Notes: generated by a model from the letters alone, not told the origin. DNA of 64,000 nt from JBJSXJ01 sp044235425 (GCA_044235425.1 JBIIHW010000021.1:29275-93274), one strand, 5' to 3'. Shown: positions 40,243 to 49,363, counted from the stretch's first letter. Program-made: numbers and translations.

Positions 40243-41529
40243 ATGGGCATGGATTCAGGGCGTGAAGTAGTCATCACGGGACTCGGTGTAGTAAGTCCGA
40301 TCGGCATCGGCCGGGCCGCATTTTGGGAATCTTTGCGCCAGGGCCAAAGTGGAGTCCGCACGCTGGATTGGCTGGCGGCTGGCGCTTACCCAGTAACCTT
40401 CGGCGCGGATGTCGTTGGCTTCGAGGGCAAGGATTATGTGCAGCCGCGTAAGGCGCTGAAAGTGATGTGCCGCGAAATCCAGATGGGTTTTGCCGCCGCC
40501 TCCATGGCCATGAAAGATGCACAGCTAGCGGCAGGATCCGTCGAACCCGATCGCCTGGGTGTGGTCTACGGCAGCGAGATGTTTTACGTCGACATGCAGG
40601 ATCAGGATTCAGCGATCCGGGCCAGTCTGGAAGATGGCCAGTTTTCAATGCGGCGGTGGGGCGAGCAGGGGATGCAGCAAATGTATCCTCTGTGGATGCT
40701 CGCCTATCTGCCGAACATGGTCGCTTGCCATGTGGCCATCACCTACGACTCACGCGGCCCCAACAATACCATTGTGCTCGGTGAAGCCTCCGGGCTGCTG
40801 GCCCTGGCCGAGGCGATGGATGTGATTACCCGTGGCATGGCGGATGTGATGCTGGTCGGTGCGGTTGGCAATCGGTTAAATCCCACCTCGCTTATCTACC
40901 GCACTCACCATGTCCTCTCGCATCGCAACGACTCCCCCGCCGCTGCGTCTCGACCCTTCGACTCCGCCCGCGACGGACTGGTGAATGGTACTGGAGCGGG
41001 CGCTCTGGTGATCGAATCGCGCGAACACGCAGAACGTCGTCAGGCCAAGATATTGGGTCGAGTGCTGGCGCAGGCCCGCGGATATGCTCCGCCTACCTAT
41101 GAATTGCCGACCGATCAACTTGGTCGCCGTACTCAATTGACCAAGCAGTTGATCGGGCAAGCACTCACACGCGCTCAGCTCGCACCGGCCGCTCTCAGTC
41201 ATGTGAAGGCGAATGGACTATCAACCGTGGTGGACGACCGCTTGGAGGCCACCGCGATCCACGATCTTTTGGGACAGGTTCCGGTGTTTGCACCGAAGAG
41301 TTATTTCGGCAACTTGGGTGCGGCGAGTGGGATTGTGGAGCTCGCGGCAAGTGTGCTGGCGATGGAACAGAGCGAACTGCCAAGAACGCTGAATTACCAT
41401 TCACCCGATTCGACCTGCCCCGTATCGGTCGTGCATGAACAATCTCTCGTCGCACCCCAGCATCACGTGCTCGCCCTGCAGCAATCCGGCACCGGCCAAG
41501 CCGCCGCCGTGATCCTCGGCGCACCGTAA
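40243..41529 (+). CDS. Ketosynthase-like (FabF family) protein lacking Cys-His-His
   Basis: 428 residues with the full thiolase fold: VVITGLGVVSPIGIG at the N-terminus, ASRPFDSARDGLVNGTGAGALVIE, KSYFGNLGAASGIVELAAS. Aligned to FabF by eye, the nucleophile Cys is Glu181 (VLGEASG in place of TACxT), the first His is Asn324 (KANGLST in place of NAHGTST) and the second His is Asn357 (FGNLGAASG in place of TGHLLGAAG). All three catalytic residues are gone, as in chain-length-factor-type subunits, which usually keep Gln at the Cys site. It probably works as a partner of an active ketosynthase, or as a binding protein. ATG 40243; 40249 is possible. Confidence 0.88.
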   Translation: MGMDSGREVVITGLGVVSPIGIGRAAFWESLRQGQSGVRTLDWLAAGAYPVTFGADVVGFEGKDYVQPRKALKVMCREIQMGFAAASMAMKDAQLAAGSVEPDRLGVVYGSEMFYVDMQDQDSAIRASLEDGQFSMRRWGEQGMQQMYPLWMLAYLPNMVACHVAITYDSRGPNNTIVLGEASGLLALAEAMDVITRGMADVMLVGAVGNRLNPTSLIYRTHHVLSHRNDSPAAASRPFDSARDGLVNGTGAGALVIESREHAERRQAKILGRVLAQARGYAPPTYELPTDQLGRRTQLTKQLIGQALTRAQLAPAALSHVKANGLSTVVDDRLEATAIHDLLGQVPVFAPKSYFGNLGAASGIVELAASVLAMEQSELPRTLNYHSPDSTCPVSVVHEQSLVAPQHHVLALQQSGTGQAAAVILGAP

Positions 41530-41945
41530 AACCGAAGCGAGTTCGCGGCCCAGTTCGAGAATGAAGGCCTGCTTTTTTCTCTGGATCTCCGTGGCGTGCG
41601 CGGCGCTTTCTCGAAAGCGTCGCATTCTGTGACCTCCGTGCCTCTGTGTTTCAAGTCTTCCTCCCTATTTCAGGAATCCGATTTTTTTGACGCCATTAAT
41701 CACCGGCTTGGCAAGACACGGATTTTAAAACTCGGATTTTGAAACACGTATTTAAAAACACGGAGGCACTGAGGTCACGGCGTCTGACGCGGCCTCACCA
41801 TCGTGATGGCTCAGCCCACGATGAAAATTCAGAAGGAAACGAAGGCATCCATCCTCGGGATGGCATGCGATTCAACGTTCGCATGCTCCTCAAATGAAAC
41901 GATCGCCCGCATGAACGGATGAACGGGACTCTTACTCGCTGCCCG
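41530..41945. other. Intergenic region with repeat, no gene
   Basis: A 416-base gap between the converging ketosynthase-like and Gfo/Idh genes. It holds copy 3 of the dispersed intergenic repeat (about 41625-41790). I see no protein gene, RNA gene or strong terminator in the rest. Confidence 0.7.
41625..41790. repeat. Dispersed intergenic repeat, copy 3 (CTCTGTG/CCGTG family), foldback form
   Basis: The left arm ctgtgacctccgtgcctctg then tgtttc; the right arm aaaaacacggaggcactgag then gtcacgg. The arms are complementary over about 26 bases with few mismatches. In between are aatccga, ttttttgacgccattaat and a duplicated acggattttaaaa/tcggattttgaaa. The same words occur in copies 1 and 2. Confidence 0.75.
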
Positions 41946-43262
41946 TTACAGGCCGGCTACTTCCCAGCCGGCTCGGTACGTGCGACGAATGAACTCGTCG
42001 GCGGCAGGTTCGCCGACCGCTTTCAAGCTCTGACTATCCCACTCGATTTTCTTCCCCAATCGGAAAGCGACGTTGCCCAGCAGCACGGTTTCCGTCAGCG
42101 GTCCGGAGTAGGAGAACGGACAGGACGTTGGCTTTTTGCCCAGAATCGCGTCCGTCCATTCCGTGTAATGATTGTGCTCTGCCACCTGCGGAAACTTGTG
42201 ATCTAAAAACTTCTCTTTCGGGAACAGCTCGGCCATCTCGGGGAACCCGAGAAAGAGATTCCCTTTCTCACCAATGAAGAGCACCGCGTTTTGGGACATC
42301 GGCCAATTGGCTGGCGCCTGAAAAATCTCGCGTGGCGGCTTCTTACCAGCTTCATACCAGTGCAGCTTGAGCTGTTCGGTGGTGTGCTTCGTACCGGGAA
42401 AATCCCAGTGGACCGTACACGAGGTCGGTCCACTTTCGCGTTCCGCTGGCGGCCCCTCGGCCCAGACTGTCTTCGGCGCACCAAGCTCCAACGCGTGCAC
42501 GACGGGGTCGAGAATGTGGCACCCCATGTCCCCCAGTGCTCCCGTGCCGAAATCCCACCACCCACGCCAATGAAAGGCGTGATAGACACCGGCGACAAAA
42601 GGGCGTGCGGGAGCGGTTCCCAGCCACTGATCCCAGTGCACATGAGCGGGCACTGGATCTTGTCGATCGGGTCGCTGTTGTCCTTGCTTCCAGAACGTCC
42701 CCGGTCGATCGGTCCAAGTATGCACCTCGCGCACCTTCCCGATCACGCCATCACGAATGGTCTGTACCGCGATTTTATGGCGCACCGAAGCATGATGCTG
42801 AATACCCATCTGCGTCACCACTTTCATCTCAGCGGCTTTGCGGGTGAGTTGTCGAGCTTCATAGACCGTGTGCGTCAGCGGCTTTTGCGTGAAGACATGC
42901 TTTCCGAGGGACAGTGCAGCCATCGATGCGGGGGCATGCGTGTGATCAGGAGTCGACACGGTCACCGCATCAATATCTTTTTGTTCGAGCAGTTTGCGCC
43001 AGTCGGTATAGCGTTTGGCGTTCGGAAAGCGATTTCCAGCCGCCGCCAACCGCTGCTCGTCGATGTCACAGACCGCGACAATGTTGTGTCCGACCGATGT
43101 CTCCATCATGTCCGACTCACCTTTGCCACCGACGCCAATGCAGGCGATGTTGATTTTGTCAGCCACTGCCCAGGCAGGACGAGCGGCCGCGAGGAGCGGT
43201 GCACCAATTCCCAGTGCCGTGACCTGTTGCAAAAACGTACGACGATCCGCTCGACGTGCCAT
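41946..43262 (-). CDS. Gfo/Idh/MocA family oxidoreductase, Tat-exported
   Basis: 438 residues from ATG 43262 (ggag upstream); an upstream in-frame start is not needed. Tat signal RRADRRTFLQQVTALGIGAP, then a Rossmann NAD(P) site ACIGVGGKGESDM, the family Lys in FTQKPLTHT, and the C-terminal alpha/beta domain (VHTWTDRPGTFW, GDMGCHILDPVVHALELG, EHNHYTEWTDAILG). Tat-exported Gfo/Idh oxidoreductases are a hallmark of planctomycetes and act on sugars or cyclitols outside the cytoplasm. The mandelate-racemase-like and sialidase genes upstream on the same strand suggest a sugar-acid or sialic-acid-like pathway. Confidence 0.92.
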   Translation of the reverse strand: MARRADRRTFLQQVTALGIGAPLLAAARPAWAVADKINIACIGVGGKGESDMMETSVGHNIVAVCDIDEQRLAAAGNRFPNAKRYTDWRKLLEQKDIDAVTVSTPDHTHAPASMAALSLGKHVFTQKPLTHTVYEARQLTRKAAEMKVVTQMGIQHHASVRHKIAVQTIRDGVIGKVREVHTWTDRPGTFWKQGQQRPDRQDPVPAHVHWDQWLGTAPARPFVAGVYHAFHWRGWWDFGTGALGDMGCHILDPVVHALELGAPKTVWAEGPPAERESGPTSCTVHWDFPGTKHTTEQLKLHWYEAGKKPPREIFQAPANWPMSQNAVLFIGEKGNLFLGFPEMAELFPKEKFLDHKFPQVAEHNHYTEWTDAILGKKPTSCPFSYSGPLTETVLLGNVAFRLGKKIEWDSQSLKAVGEPAADEFIRRTYRAGWEVAGL

Positions 43263-43290
43263 CAGAAAAACTCCTTCGAAAAACTCTGTA

Positions 43291-44412
43291 CTATTTCGAT
43301 TCGGCAATCAGATACTTCTTCACAAAGCCTTCGTCAATGGTCACACCTAATCCCGGACGATCCGGCACCGTGATGTAACCATCCACCGCCTGGACCTTTT
43401 CATGGGTCAGCTCGTGTCGCAGCGGCGAATCCTCAACACAATCCTCAAACAGAAAAGCATCTCGACAAGTGCTGAGCCAATGTAAACTTGCCGCGACGGT
43501 CACCGGACTGGTGTAGCAGTGATTACACAACCGCGCGCCAATCTCCTCCACGCGCTGACGAATATAATTGGCATCCGTGAAGCCATTGCGGGAAAGATCG
43601 ACTTGGTAAACATCGAGTGCTCGACGGTCGAGCAGTGGCCGCCAGGCTTGTCGTCCGGCTTCTTCTTCGCCCGAGGCGATGGGGACTGGCGAGCGATCGC
43701 GTAGCCACTGATAACCATCGTAATCATCCGGATGGAGCGGCTCCTCGAGCCAACCGATGCGCTGTTCAGCAAACGCGTGCGCTCGCTGCAACGCCGTGCG
43801 CGCATCCCAAACGCAGCCGGCATCGATCAGTAAAGTGGCATCCGCACCAATACCGCGCCGAGCACCGGCAACTAAGTCGATATCCAGTTGCTCGCTTTGT
43901 CCCATCGGTTCCCAGCCAAACTTAATTGCACGATAACCGTAGTCGCGCCAGCGACGAGCGATCTCGGCGGTCTGATCACCGTTGCGACCAAACAAAATCG
44001 ATGCATAGGCGAGGATTCGATCGTGCTGCTTGCCTCCCAGCAGTCGATGGATCGGCTCCCCAAAATGTTTGCCTTTTAAATCCCACAAGGCCATATCGAT
44101 CGCCGCCATTGCCGTGATCATCACCGAGCGTCGTCCACAGTACATGGTCGCTCGATACATCTTCTGCCAGAGTCGATCCGTTTCGAGCGGGTTTTCGCCC
44201 ACCATCAGTTGCCGCAAACCACATGCAATGTTGTGGCTGAAGGGAGCATCAATCGCCGCCTTCACCATCTCCGGCGATGAATCCGCCTCGCCTACTCCTT
44301 CCAAGCCGTTATCGGTGCGCACCCGCACGAGCACCGAATCCTGGCTGCTCGCCGTCTTCGCCTCAACATTCTGAATTCGCAAAATCTGACAAACAACTTC
44401 CGTGATCTTCAT
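43291..44412 (-). CDS. Mandelate racemase/muconate lactonizing enzyme family (enolase superfamily)
   Basis: 373 residues. The N-terminal capping domain (MKITEVVCQILRIQNVEAKT, VRTDNGLEGVGEA) precedes a barrel with YRAIKFGW (catalytic Lys region), LLIDAGC (metal Asp), WLEEPL (metal Glu), IASGEEE (metal Glu) and LCNHCYTSP (His). These are the enolase-superfamily metal ligands and acid/base positions, so it probably dehydrates or epimerises a sugar acid. It lies 28 bases upstream of the Gfo/Idh gene on the same strand and 13 bases downstream of the sialidase gene. Confidence 0.9.
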   Translation of the reverse strand: MKITEVVCQILRIQNVEAKTASSQDSVLVRVRTDNGLEGVGEADSSPEMVKAAIDAPFSHNIACGLRQLMVGENPLETDRLWQKMYRATMYCGRRSVMITAMAAIDMALWDLKGKHFGEPIHRLLGGKQHDRILAYASILFGRNGDQTAEIARRWRDYGYRAIKFGWEPMGQSEQLDIDLVAGARRGIGADATLLIDAGCVWDARTALQRAHAFAEQRIGWLEEPLHPDDYDGYQWLRDRSPVPIASGEEEAGRQAWRPLLDRRALDVYQVDLSRNGFTDANYIRQRVEEIGARLCNHCYTSPVTVAASLHWLSTCRDAFLFEDCVEDSPLRHELTHEKVQAVDGYITVPDRPGLGVTIDEGFVKKYLIAESK

Positions 44413-44425
44413 CGGTCAACTCATT

Positions 44426-45616
44426 TCACTGGGAGGGCCAATTCGCGCCGGTGATCGGGCGAGTCTTCAATTGCTCAGGATCGACGACGACGTGTCGCAG
44501 CTTTCGCCGCTTCCACGTGTACGTGATATGAACCAAACCGTCGGCGGATTGTATCACGGCGGGATAGGAATATTCACCCGGCTCCGACTCCAATACCAGC
44601 GCCGCTGACCAGCGCACGCCGTCACGCGAAACAGCGACGTTCAGTGGACTGCGGCCCTTGATCGTATGATTGTAAACCAGCAGATGCTGACCATCGCGCA
44701 ACGTCACTGCATCCACTCCCGAATTGGGATTGGGCAGATCCAGTGCTTCCAGAGCAGACCAATTGCGACCTTGATCGGTGGACGTAGCCGACAGCAATTG
44801 ACCACCCGCGCGACTACGACACAGGATTCGCAGCGCCCCATCCGACTGCTGCAAGATCGTTGGCTGAATCGCTCCTCGCTGGTCGCGGTCTGACAGCACG
44901 CCCGTCCGCTCCCAATTCTTTCCCCCATCACTCGTCCACTCCAGATGCACGCGCCAACCCTGGTCCTCGGTACTCGATCCACAGAGCAAGCGACCATCTT
45001 TCAGCAGCACCGGCTTGTTCTTGATCGGACCAGCAATCTGATCGGGAAGGCGAGTGGATTTCGACCAGGTGCGTCCCCCATCACGTGACTCAGTCCTCAT
45101 TCCCCACCACGTGCTCGGACTCGGTCCTACTTTGTAGAACAGCAGCAGCGGACCAGCGGGAACTTGATGCAGCACGGGATTCCAGCAGGGATGTCGACTG
45201 CCATCCGCCTGCTTTCCATTCACCACTTCCACCGGCACACTCCACGCCGCCACCGCGCCCACATCATCAGAAGTCAGATCACCTTTTTTCACCGCTCGGC
45301 GCGCCAACCAGATACCGACATCCGGATGCTTTTCGTACGTGCCGCCAAACCAAGCCACCACAAGCTCACCCGACTCCGTCGCCGCGATTGTCGACGCATG
45401 ACACTCGGGAAACGGCGCTCGCTCATAAACGAACTCCACCAGCTTAACACCCGGCTGCCGCGCGAGCGGAATCGGAGCGGATTGCGACCAGGCGGAGCGA
45501 GTGGCACACAGCAAGATCGCCGTAACCATGCAAGTCCTGAGACTCGGTAGTGACCGCGCGCGATCGCCTCTCCCAAAACTCCACAAACAACGACCCATTC
45601 GACACTGATGCGCCAT
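44426..45616 (-). CDS. Secreted sialidase/BNR-repeat protein
   Basis: 396 residues from ATG 45616, preferred because a signal peptide (SLRTCMVTAILLCATRSAWSQ) then begins properly; longer in-frame starts add a repeat-coded stretch without coding character. Asp-box motifs recur: SRDGGRTW, TSDGGKNW, STDQGRNW and SRDGVRW, the six-bladed propeller signature of exo-sialidases. Possible active-site acid EEYSYPAV-like stretch: GEYSYPAVIQSADGLVHITYTWKRRKLRHV near the C-terminus, as in the planctomycete sialidase-like group. Probably acts on host- or algae-derived glycans; sialic acid itself is unproven. Confidence 0.85.
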   Translation of the reverse strand: MAHQCRMGRCLWSFGRGDRARSLPSLRTCMVTAILLCATRSAWSQSAPIPLARQPGVKLVEFVYERAPFPECHASTIAATESGELVVAWFGGTYEKHPDVGIWLARRAVKKGDLTSDDVGAVAAWSVPVEVVNGKQADGSRHPCWNPVLHQVPAGPLLLFYKVGPSPSTWWGMRTESRDGGRTWSKSTRLPDQIAGPIKNKPVLLKDGRLLCGSSTEDQGWRVHLEWTSDGGKNWERTGVLSDRDQRGAIQPTILQQSDGALRILCRSRAGGQLLSATSTDQGRNWSALEALDLPNPNSGVDAVTLRDGQHLLVYNHTIKGRSPLNVAVSRDGVRWSAALVLESEPGEYSYPAVIQSADGLVHITYTWKRRKLRHVVVDPEQLKTRPITGANWPSQ

Positions 45617-45708
45617 GCGGCTGCTCCTATCCAATTCTCTTTTTGCTGCCACCCATCCCATACTCAGCCACGACCACCCTGCCAAACCAGGACGTCGATA
45701 AACCAGCC

Positions 45709-45761
45709 GCGCGGACCAGCCTCCCTGACCAGCATCCCTGACCGGCCTCCCTGACCAGCAT
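45709..45761. repeat. 13-bp tandem repeat ccctgaccagcat
   Basis: Three full units (45723-45735, 45736-45748, 45749-45761) plus a partial one, alternating between ccctgaccagcat and ccctgaccggcct. They lie upstream of the sialidase gene and would add low-complexity residues to it if an earlier start were used. Confidence 0.8.
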
Positions 45762-45855
45762 TGCGGTCCAGTATTGTGCACCAGCATTGCGAAGCTGACG
45801 ACAAAGCCGGGACATCGCACTGCAGGATCTCGGGATAACTTATCGCCGTGCGAGA

Positions 45856-47583
45856 TTACTTGCGACGGAAGAGCTGGATTGCCTTGCCCAGCGAATCCAC
45901 GAACTGATCGACTTCCGCCAGCGAGTTATATAAATAGAAACTCGCTCGACTACTAGCACTCAGGCCCAAATGAGCGTGTAACGGCATGGCACAATGATGC
46001 CCCGCTCGTATCGCCACACCCCAGGCATCCAGAGCCTTAGCCACCTCGTCCGCCTGTAGCCCAGCGACCGAGAACGTCACGATGCCACCCTTTTCCGTCG
46101 GCTGTGGTCCGACGATTTGCACCCCTGATACATCCGCTAGCCGCTGATGCGCATGGGCGGTGAGTCGCTGTTCGTGGGCATGAATCCGGGACAACCCCAC
46201 TCGTTCGATATAGGCGATCGCGGCACCCAGTCCGATCGCCGGTACGATGGGCGGCGTGCCCGCTTCAAACTTAGCGGGTAGCCGTGCGGTCGTGTAACCG
46301 CTGAGCGTCACCGTGCCGATCATACTGCCACCGCCCAGGAACGGCGGCATCGCCTCCAGCAATCGCTCCTTGCCGTAGAGCACGCCCACACCTGACGGGC
46401 CGAGCAATTTATGCCCGCTGAAAACCAGGAAATCGGCGTCCAGGTCGATCACATCCAGCGTTTGATGAGGAGCGGCCTGAGCGGCATCTACGAGCACCAC
46501 GGCGCCCGCCGAGTGGGCAGCTGCGATCAGTGGCTTGAGCGGATTGATTGTGCCGAGCACGTTGGAAACGGCCGTAAGTGCGACGATGCGCGTTCGTGGT
46601 CCCAGCAGTTGGTGAAACGCCTCCACGTCCAAATGACCCGCAGCCGTCACGGGAACATAGCGCAGCGTGCAGCCCGTTCGTTCCGATAACTGCTGCCACG
46701 GGACGATGTTCGAGTGATGCTCCATCACCGACAATAACACTTCGTCACCCGCGCGAACCTGCGAGTCGCCCCAAGCTCGAGCCACGCAGTTAATACCTGC
46801 GGTAGTACCGGAGGTGAAAATGATTTCGTGTGATCGCTGAGCGTGAATCAGTCGGCGACAGGCTTCTCGGGCAGATTCGTACTGTTCCGTGGTGCGTGCC
46901 GCAAGCTCATGTCCGCCTCGATGCACATTGCTGAAATATTGCTCGTATGCGGCCGTCATCGCATCGAGAACCTGGCGCGGTCGCTGCGTGGTGGCGGCGT
47001 TGTCGAGATAGACGAGCTGATGTCCAGACTCCAGCTTCGTCTTTAGGATCGGAAAGTCGGCTCGCAGCGATTCAATCTCGGTGTCGCTCAGCGGCGTTTC
47101 GTCGATCGTGCTGGATGCTGCTTTGGCAACCACAGTCTCCACCACGGGCAGCGATTTCCCTAAGTGACGTTCCGCTAACTCACGCACAAAACGGACCATC
47201 GAAAAAAGTCCGTTACTGCGCAGTGGTGAAATGAAAGTCCGCAGTTGCAACTGCTCGAATAACCGTTCCACCGGAAACTGCAGCATCTCGCTCGACGTCC
47301 GACCGGAATAGACGGTTACGAGAATCGCCGCCAATCCTTTCACCATCGGAGCATCGCTGTCTGCCAAAAAATCCCAGCGATTTTTGTCGCTTGCGGCAGG
47401 ACGAGCCACCAGCCAAACCTGGCTTTGACATCCCTGCACGCGATTCGCTTCCGTCCGCTCCGCATCCGGAAAATCGGGCAACGCTTCCCCCAACTCGATC
47501 AAATAGGCCAGCCGGTCAGAGGCCTGATCCAGCTCCGCAAACTCCGTGCGGATTTCCTCGAGATTCGGCAAGTTGAAACTCAT
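45856..47583 (-). CDS. sufS: SufE-SufS fusion: sulfur acceptor plus cysteine desulfurase
   Basis: 575 residues from ATG 47583 (MSFNLPNLEEI); a GTG at 47613 overlapping the upstream stop (GTGA) is the alternative. Residues 1-140 are SufE: LIELGEALPDFP, the acceptor Cys in RVQGCQSQVW. Residues about 175-575 are SufS: YLDNAATTQRP, HRGGHELAART, FTSGTTAGIN, MEHHSNIVPWQQ, DAAQAAPH, the PLP Lys in FSGHKLLGPSGVG, and the nucleophile Cys in RAGHHCAMPL. It takes sulfur from cysteine for Fe-S cluster assembly. Fusion of donor and acceptor would secure transfer between them. No other suf gene is seen in the window. Confidence 0.9.
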   Translation of the reverse strand: MSFNLPNLEEIRTEFAELDQASDRLAYLIELGEALPDFPDAERTEANRVQGCQSQVWLVARPAASDKNRWDFLADSDAPMVKGLAAILVTVYSGRTSSEMLQFPVERLFEQLQLRTFISPLRSNGLFSMVRFVRELAERHLGKSLPVVETVVAKAASSTIDETPLSDTEIESLRADFPILKTKLESGHQLVYLDNAATTQRPRQVLDAMTAAYEQYFSNVHRGGHELAARTTEQYESAREACRRLIHAQRSHEIIFTSGTTAGINCVARAWGDSQVRAGDEVLLSVMEHHSNIVPWQQLSERTGCTLRYVPVTAAGHLDVEAFHQLLGPRTRIVALTAVSNVLGTINPLKPLIAAAHSAGAVVLVDAAQAAPHQTLDVIDLDADFLVFSGHKLLGPSGVGVLYGKERLLEAMPPFLGGGSMIGTVTLSGYTTARLPAKFEAGTPPIVPAIGLGAAIAYIERVGLSRIHAHEQRLTAHAHQRLADVSGVQIVGPQPTEKGGIVTFSVAGLQADEVAKALDAWGVAIRAGHHCAMPLHAHLGLSASSRASFYLYNSLAEVDQFVDSLGKAIQLFRRK

Positions 47584-47609
47584 GCGATCGCTGATTGGGG
47601 TGAAAGGAA

Positions 47610-49259
47610 TCACTGGTGTAGTAGTCTACCGGACGACGGTAAGACGACAACGGGCCAGCGTAAGTTGGCGGGTAAGCGGCTCACATCCGACAGGTCACCC
47701 ACCAAGATAAACGCCGCATCCCCAGGAAGATCGCGCAGGTCCAGGTCGCCAACGAGTCGCCACTCTTGTTCTCGAGTCCAACGCGCTGCAGACGGACTTG
47801 TCGCCGCTGCCTTGCGGACGGCAGCATCGGTTGCCACGCTCGTCGCTGCTGACGATTCGCCAGCCGGCTGAAAAAACGGTCGCTTGGTTTCATCCAGCCG
47901 CTGCCAATCACGATCATCCCCATAGATTACCGGCTGAGCACCACGCTGCTGCAGCCAAGCTTGGTGAATCGCCAGCCCATACGGCTCAAAGTCCCAGCGA
48001 CGTCGATGCCGCTGATAAACGCGCGCTGCCGAAAGTTCATCCAGTTTCCTAGCCGTAAATCCAATCACTCGATAACCACCGCGTATCGCGAGCGACGAGG
48101 CCGCGAGCCGATTGGTAGTCAGAATCCGGCTAAGCACGGCAAGTGCCGACCGATCCTTGGTCGGTCGCTCCCATAACAGCTCATCCCAATACTCGTCCTC
48201 ACTTTGATCTTCCCAGGGACCATCATGTCGTCGAGTGCAGTGGCACAGGAGCGGAATCGACGCCACATGCTCGATCGTCAACCAGCTTCTTGTCACACGC
48301 GGTTCCTGTTTACTGGAATCCTGTTCACGCGGGTCGTGCTCGCAATCCGCCACTACTTTCCCAGGATGAGTGGCAGGTGGAATGTGACCTTCATCGCTGC
48401 CAAGTGCCTGCGGTGGAGTCCAACCGTGCCAGAATTCCCGCTGCAGCTCCCGGGTTTGAAGCAAACTTTCCACTTGCCCTCCCGGTCGTATCGACAAGGT
48501 TCGCAGACGATGACCAAGCAGCACCAGCGCCCGATCGGCCACGGGAATAGCGCGATCCGGTAGCGACTGATCGGCACCTCGAAGCGATTCGGGGAGCAAC
48601 CATTTGAGCGAGGCGGTGAGTTCAGGCGGCAAAACAGGTGAGAGCTCGCACTGCAGCCGCAGCGCGGATGGCGACTGACTGACAGGGTTCTCCGGCCGAG
48701 CCGCCATCACTTTGGCCCCGAGGCTGCGCAGCCAACTGGCCACCGTCAGCGTGTGCGACGCGACGGTCACCTCCACATACGGCACGCGCATGCGCTCCGC
48801 GACATGGCGCCCACACCGCGCCGTGCTCGTCGACGTCACAAGCAGCAATCGCTCGCCGGTTTCCTGCAGCTCCCGTCCAATCGCTCGCCATCCCGCGAAC
48901 CACTCCGGCTGCTCATCCCAGGCGCGCGACATGCGGGAGCTCACGACACTCACCGTCGCCCGATCACCTGGGCCGCTCGACCACCAAACCAAACGCGGGC
49001 CGAGCCAGCAGTCGAATAGCGGCTCTGAAATCCATGGAACTCGCAGCGTTAACTCGCCGGCTAACCCCACAACTTGGCGATGATGGGAGGCTGCAGCCGA
49101 ACAGACAGGAATGTCTTCGGCAGGTTCCGACCGAGAACCAGTCGTGGGTGACCAAACAGCAGGAGGAATTGGAGCCGACGAAACCGGAACCCAGCGTTCA
49201 CCGTGTTGCTGGAATCCGGCGAGCGACAGGTAATCGCCGAGTGCGTGGTGGGTCTTCAT
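47610..49259 (-). CDS. Hypothetical protein, unknown function
   Basis: 549 residues, no signal peptide or membrane helix. I do not recognise it. Notable parts are VPYVEVTVASHTLTVASWLRSLGAKVMAARP (an alpha/beta stretch), a run of Trp-rich text (FDCWLGPRLVWWSSG), CHCTRRHDGPWEDQ (a CXC-H cluster that might bind metal) and GYRVIGFTARKLDELSAARVYQRHRRRWDFEPYGLAI. Its stop overlaps the possible GTG start of the SufE-SufS gene, so the two are probably one transcript; an Fe-S or sulfur-linked role is a guess from position only. Confidence 0.6.
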   Translation of the reverse strand: MKTHHALGDYLSLAGFQQHGERWVPVSSAPIPPAVWSPTTGSRSEPAEDIPVCSAAASHHRQVVGLAGELTLRVPWISEPLFDCWLGPRLVWWSSGPGDRATVSVVSSRMSRAWDEQPEWFAGWRAIGRELQETGERLLLVTSTSTARCGRHVAERMRVPYVEVTVASHTLTVASWLRSLGAKVMAARPENPVSQSPSALRLQCELSPVLPPELTASLKWLLPESLRGADQSLPDRAIPVADRALVLLGHRLRTLSIRPGGQVESLLQTRELQREFWHGWTPPQALGSDEGHIPPATHPGKVVADCEHDPREQDSSKQEPRVTRSWLTIEHVASIPLLCHCTRRHDGPWEDQSEDEYWDELLWERPTKDRSALAVLSRILTTNRLAASSLAIRGGYRVIGFTARKLDELSAARVYQRHRRRWDFEPYGLAIHQAWLQQRGAQPVIYGDDRDWQRLDETKRPFFQPAGESSAATSVATDAAVRKAAATSPSAARWTREQEWRLVGDLDLRDLPGDAAFILVGDLSDVSRLPANLRWPVVVLPSSGRLLHQ

Positions 49260-49363
49260 GAGTATCTCAACTCATTCAGCCGTACTACTGACCCACGTAA
49301 ACAGCAGTGCGGCGTATAGGTTATGACGTATAGGTTTATGAAGTGCAGGTTACAACGAACAGG

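Noticed and set aside
42291..43373. Plus-strand 360-residue frame
   Set aside because: Lies opposite the well-supported Gfo/Idh gene and has no recognisable motif.
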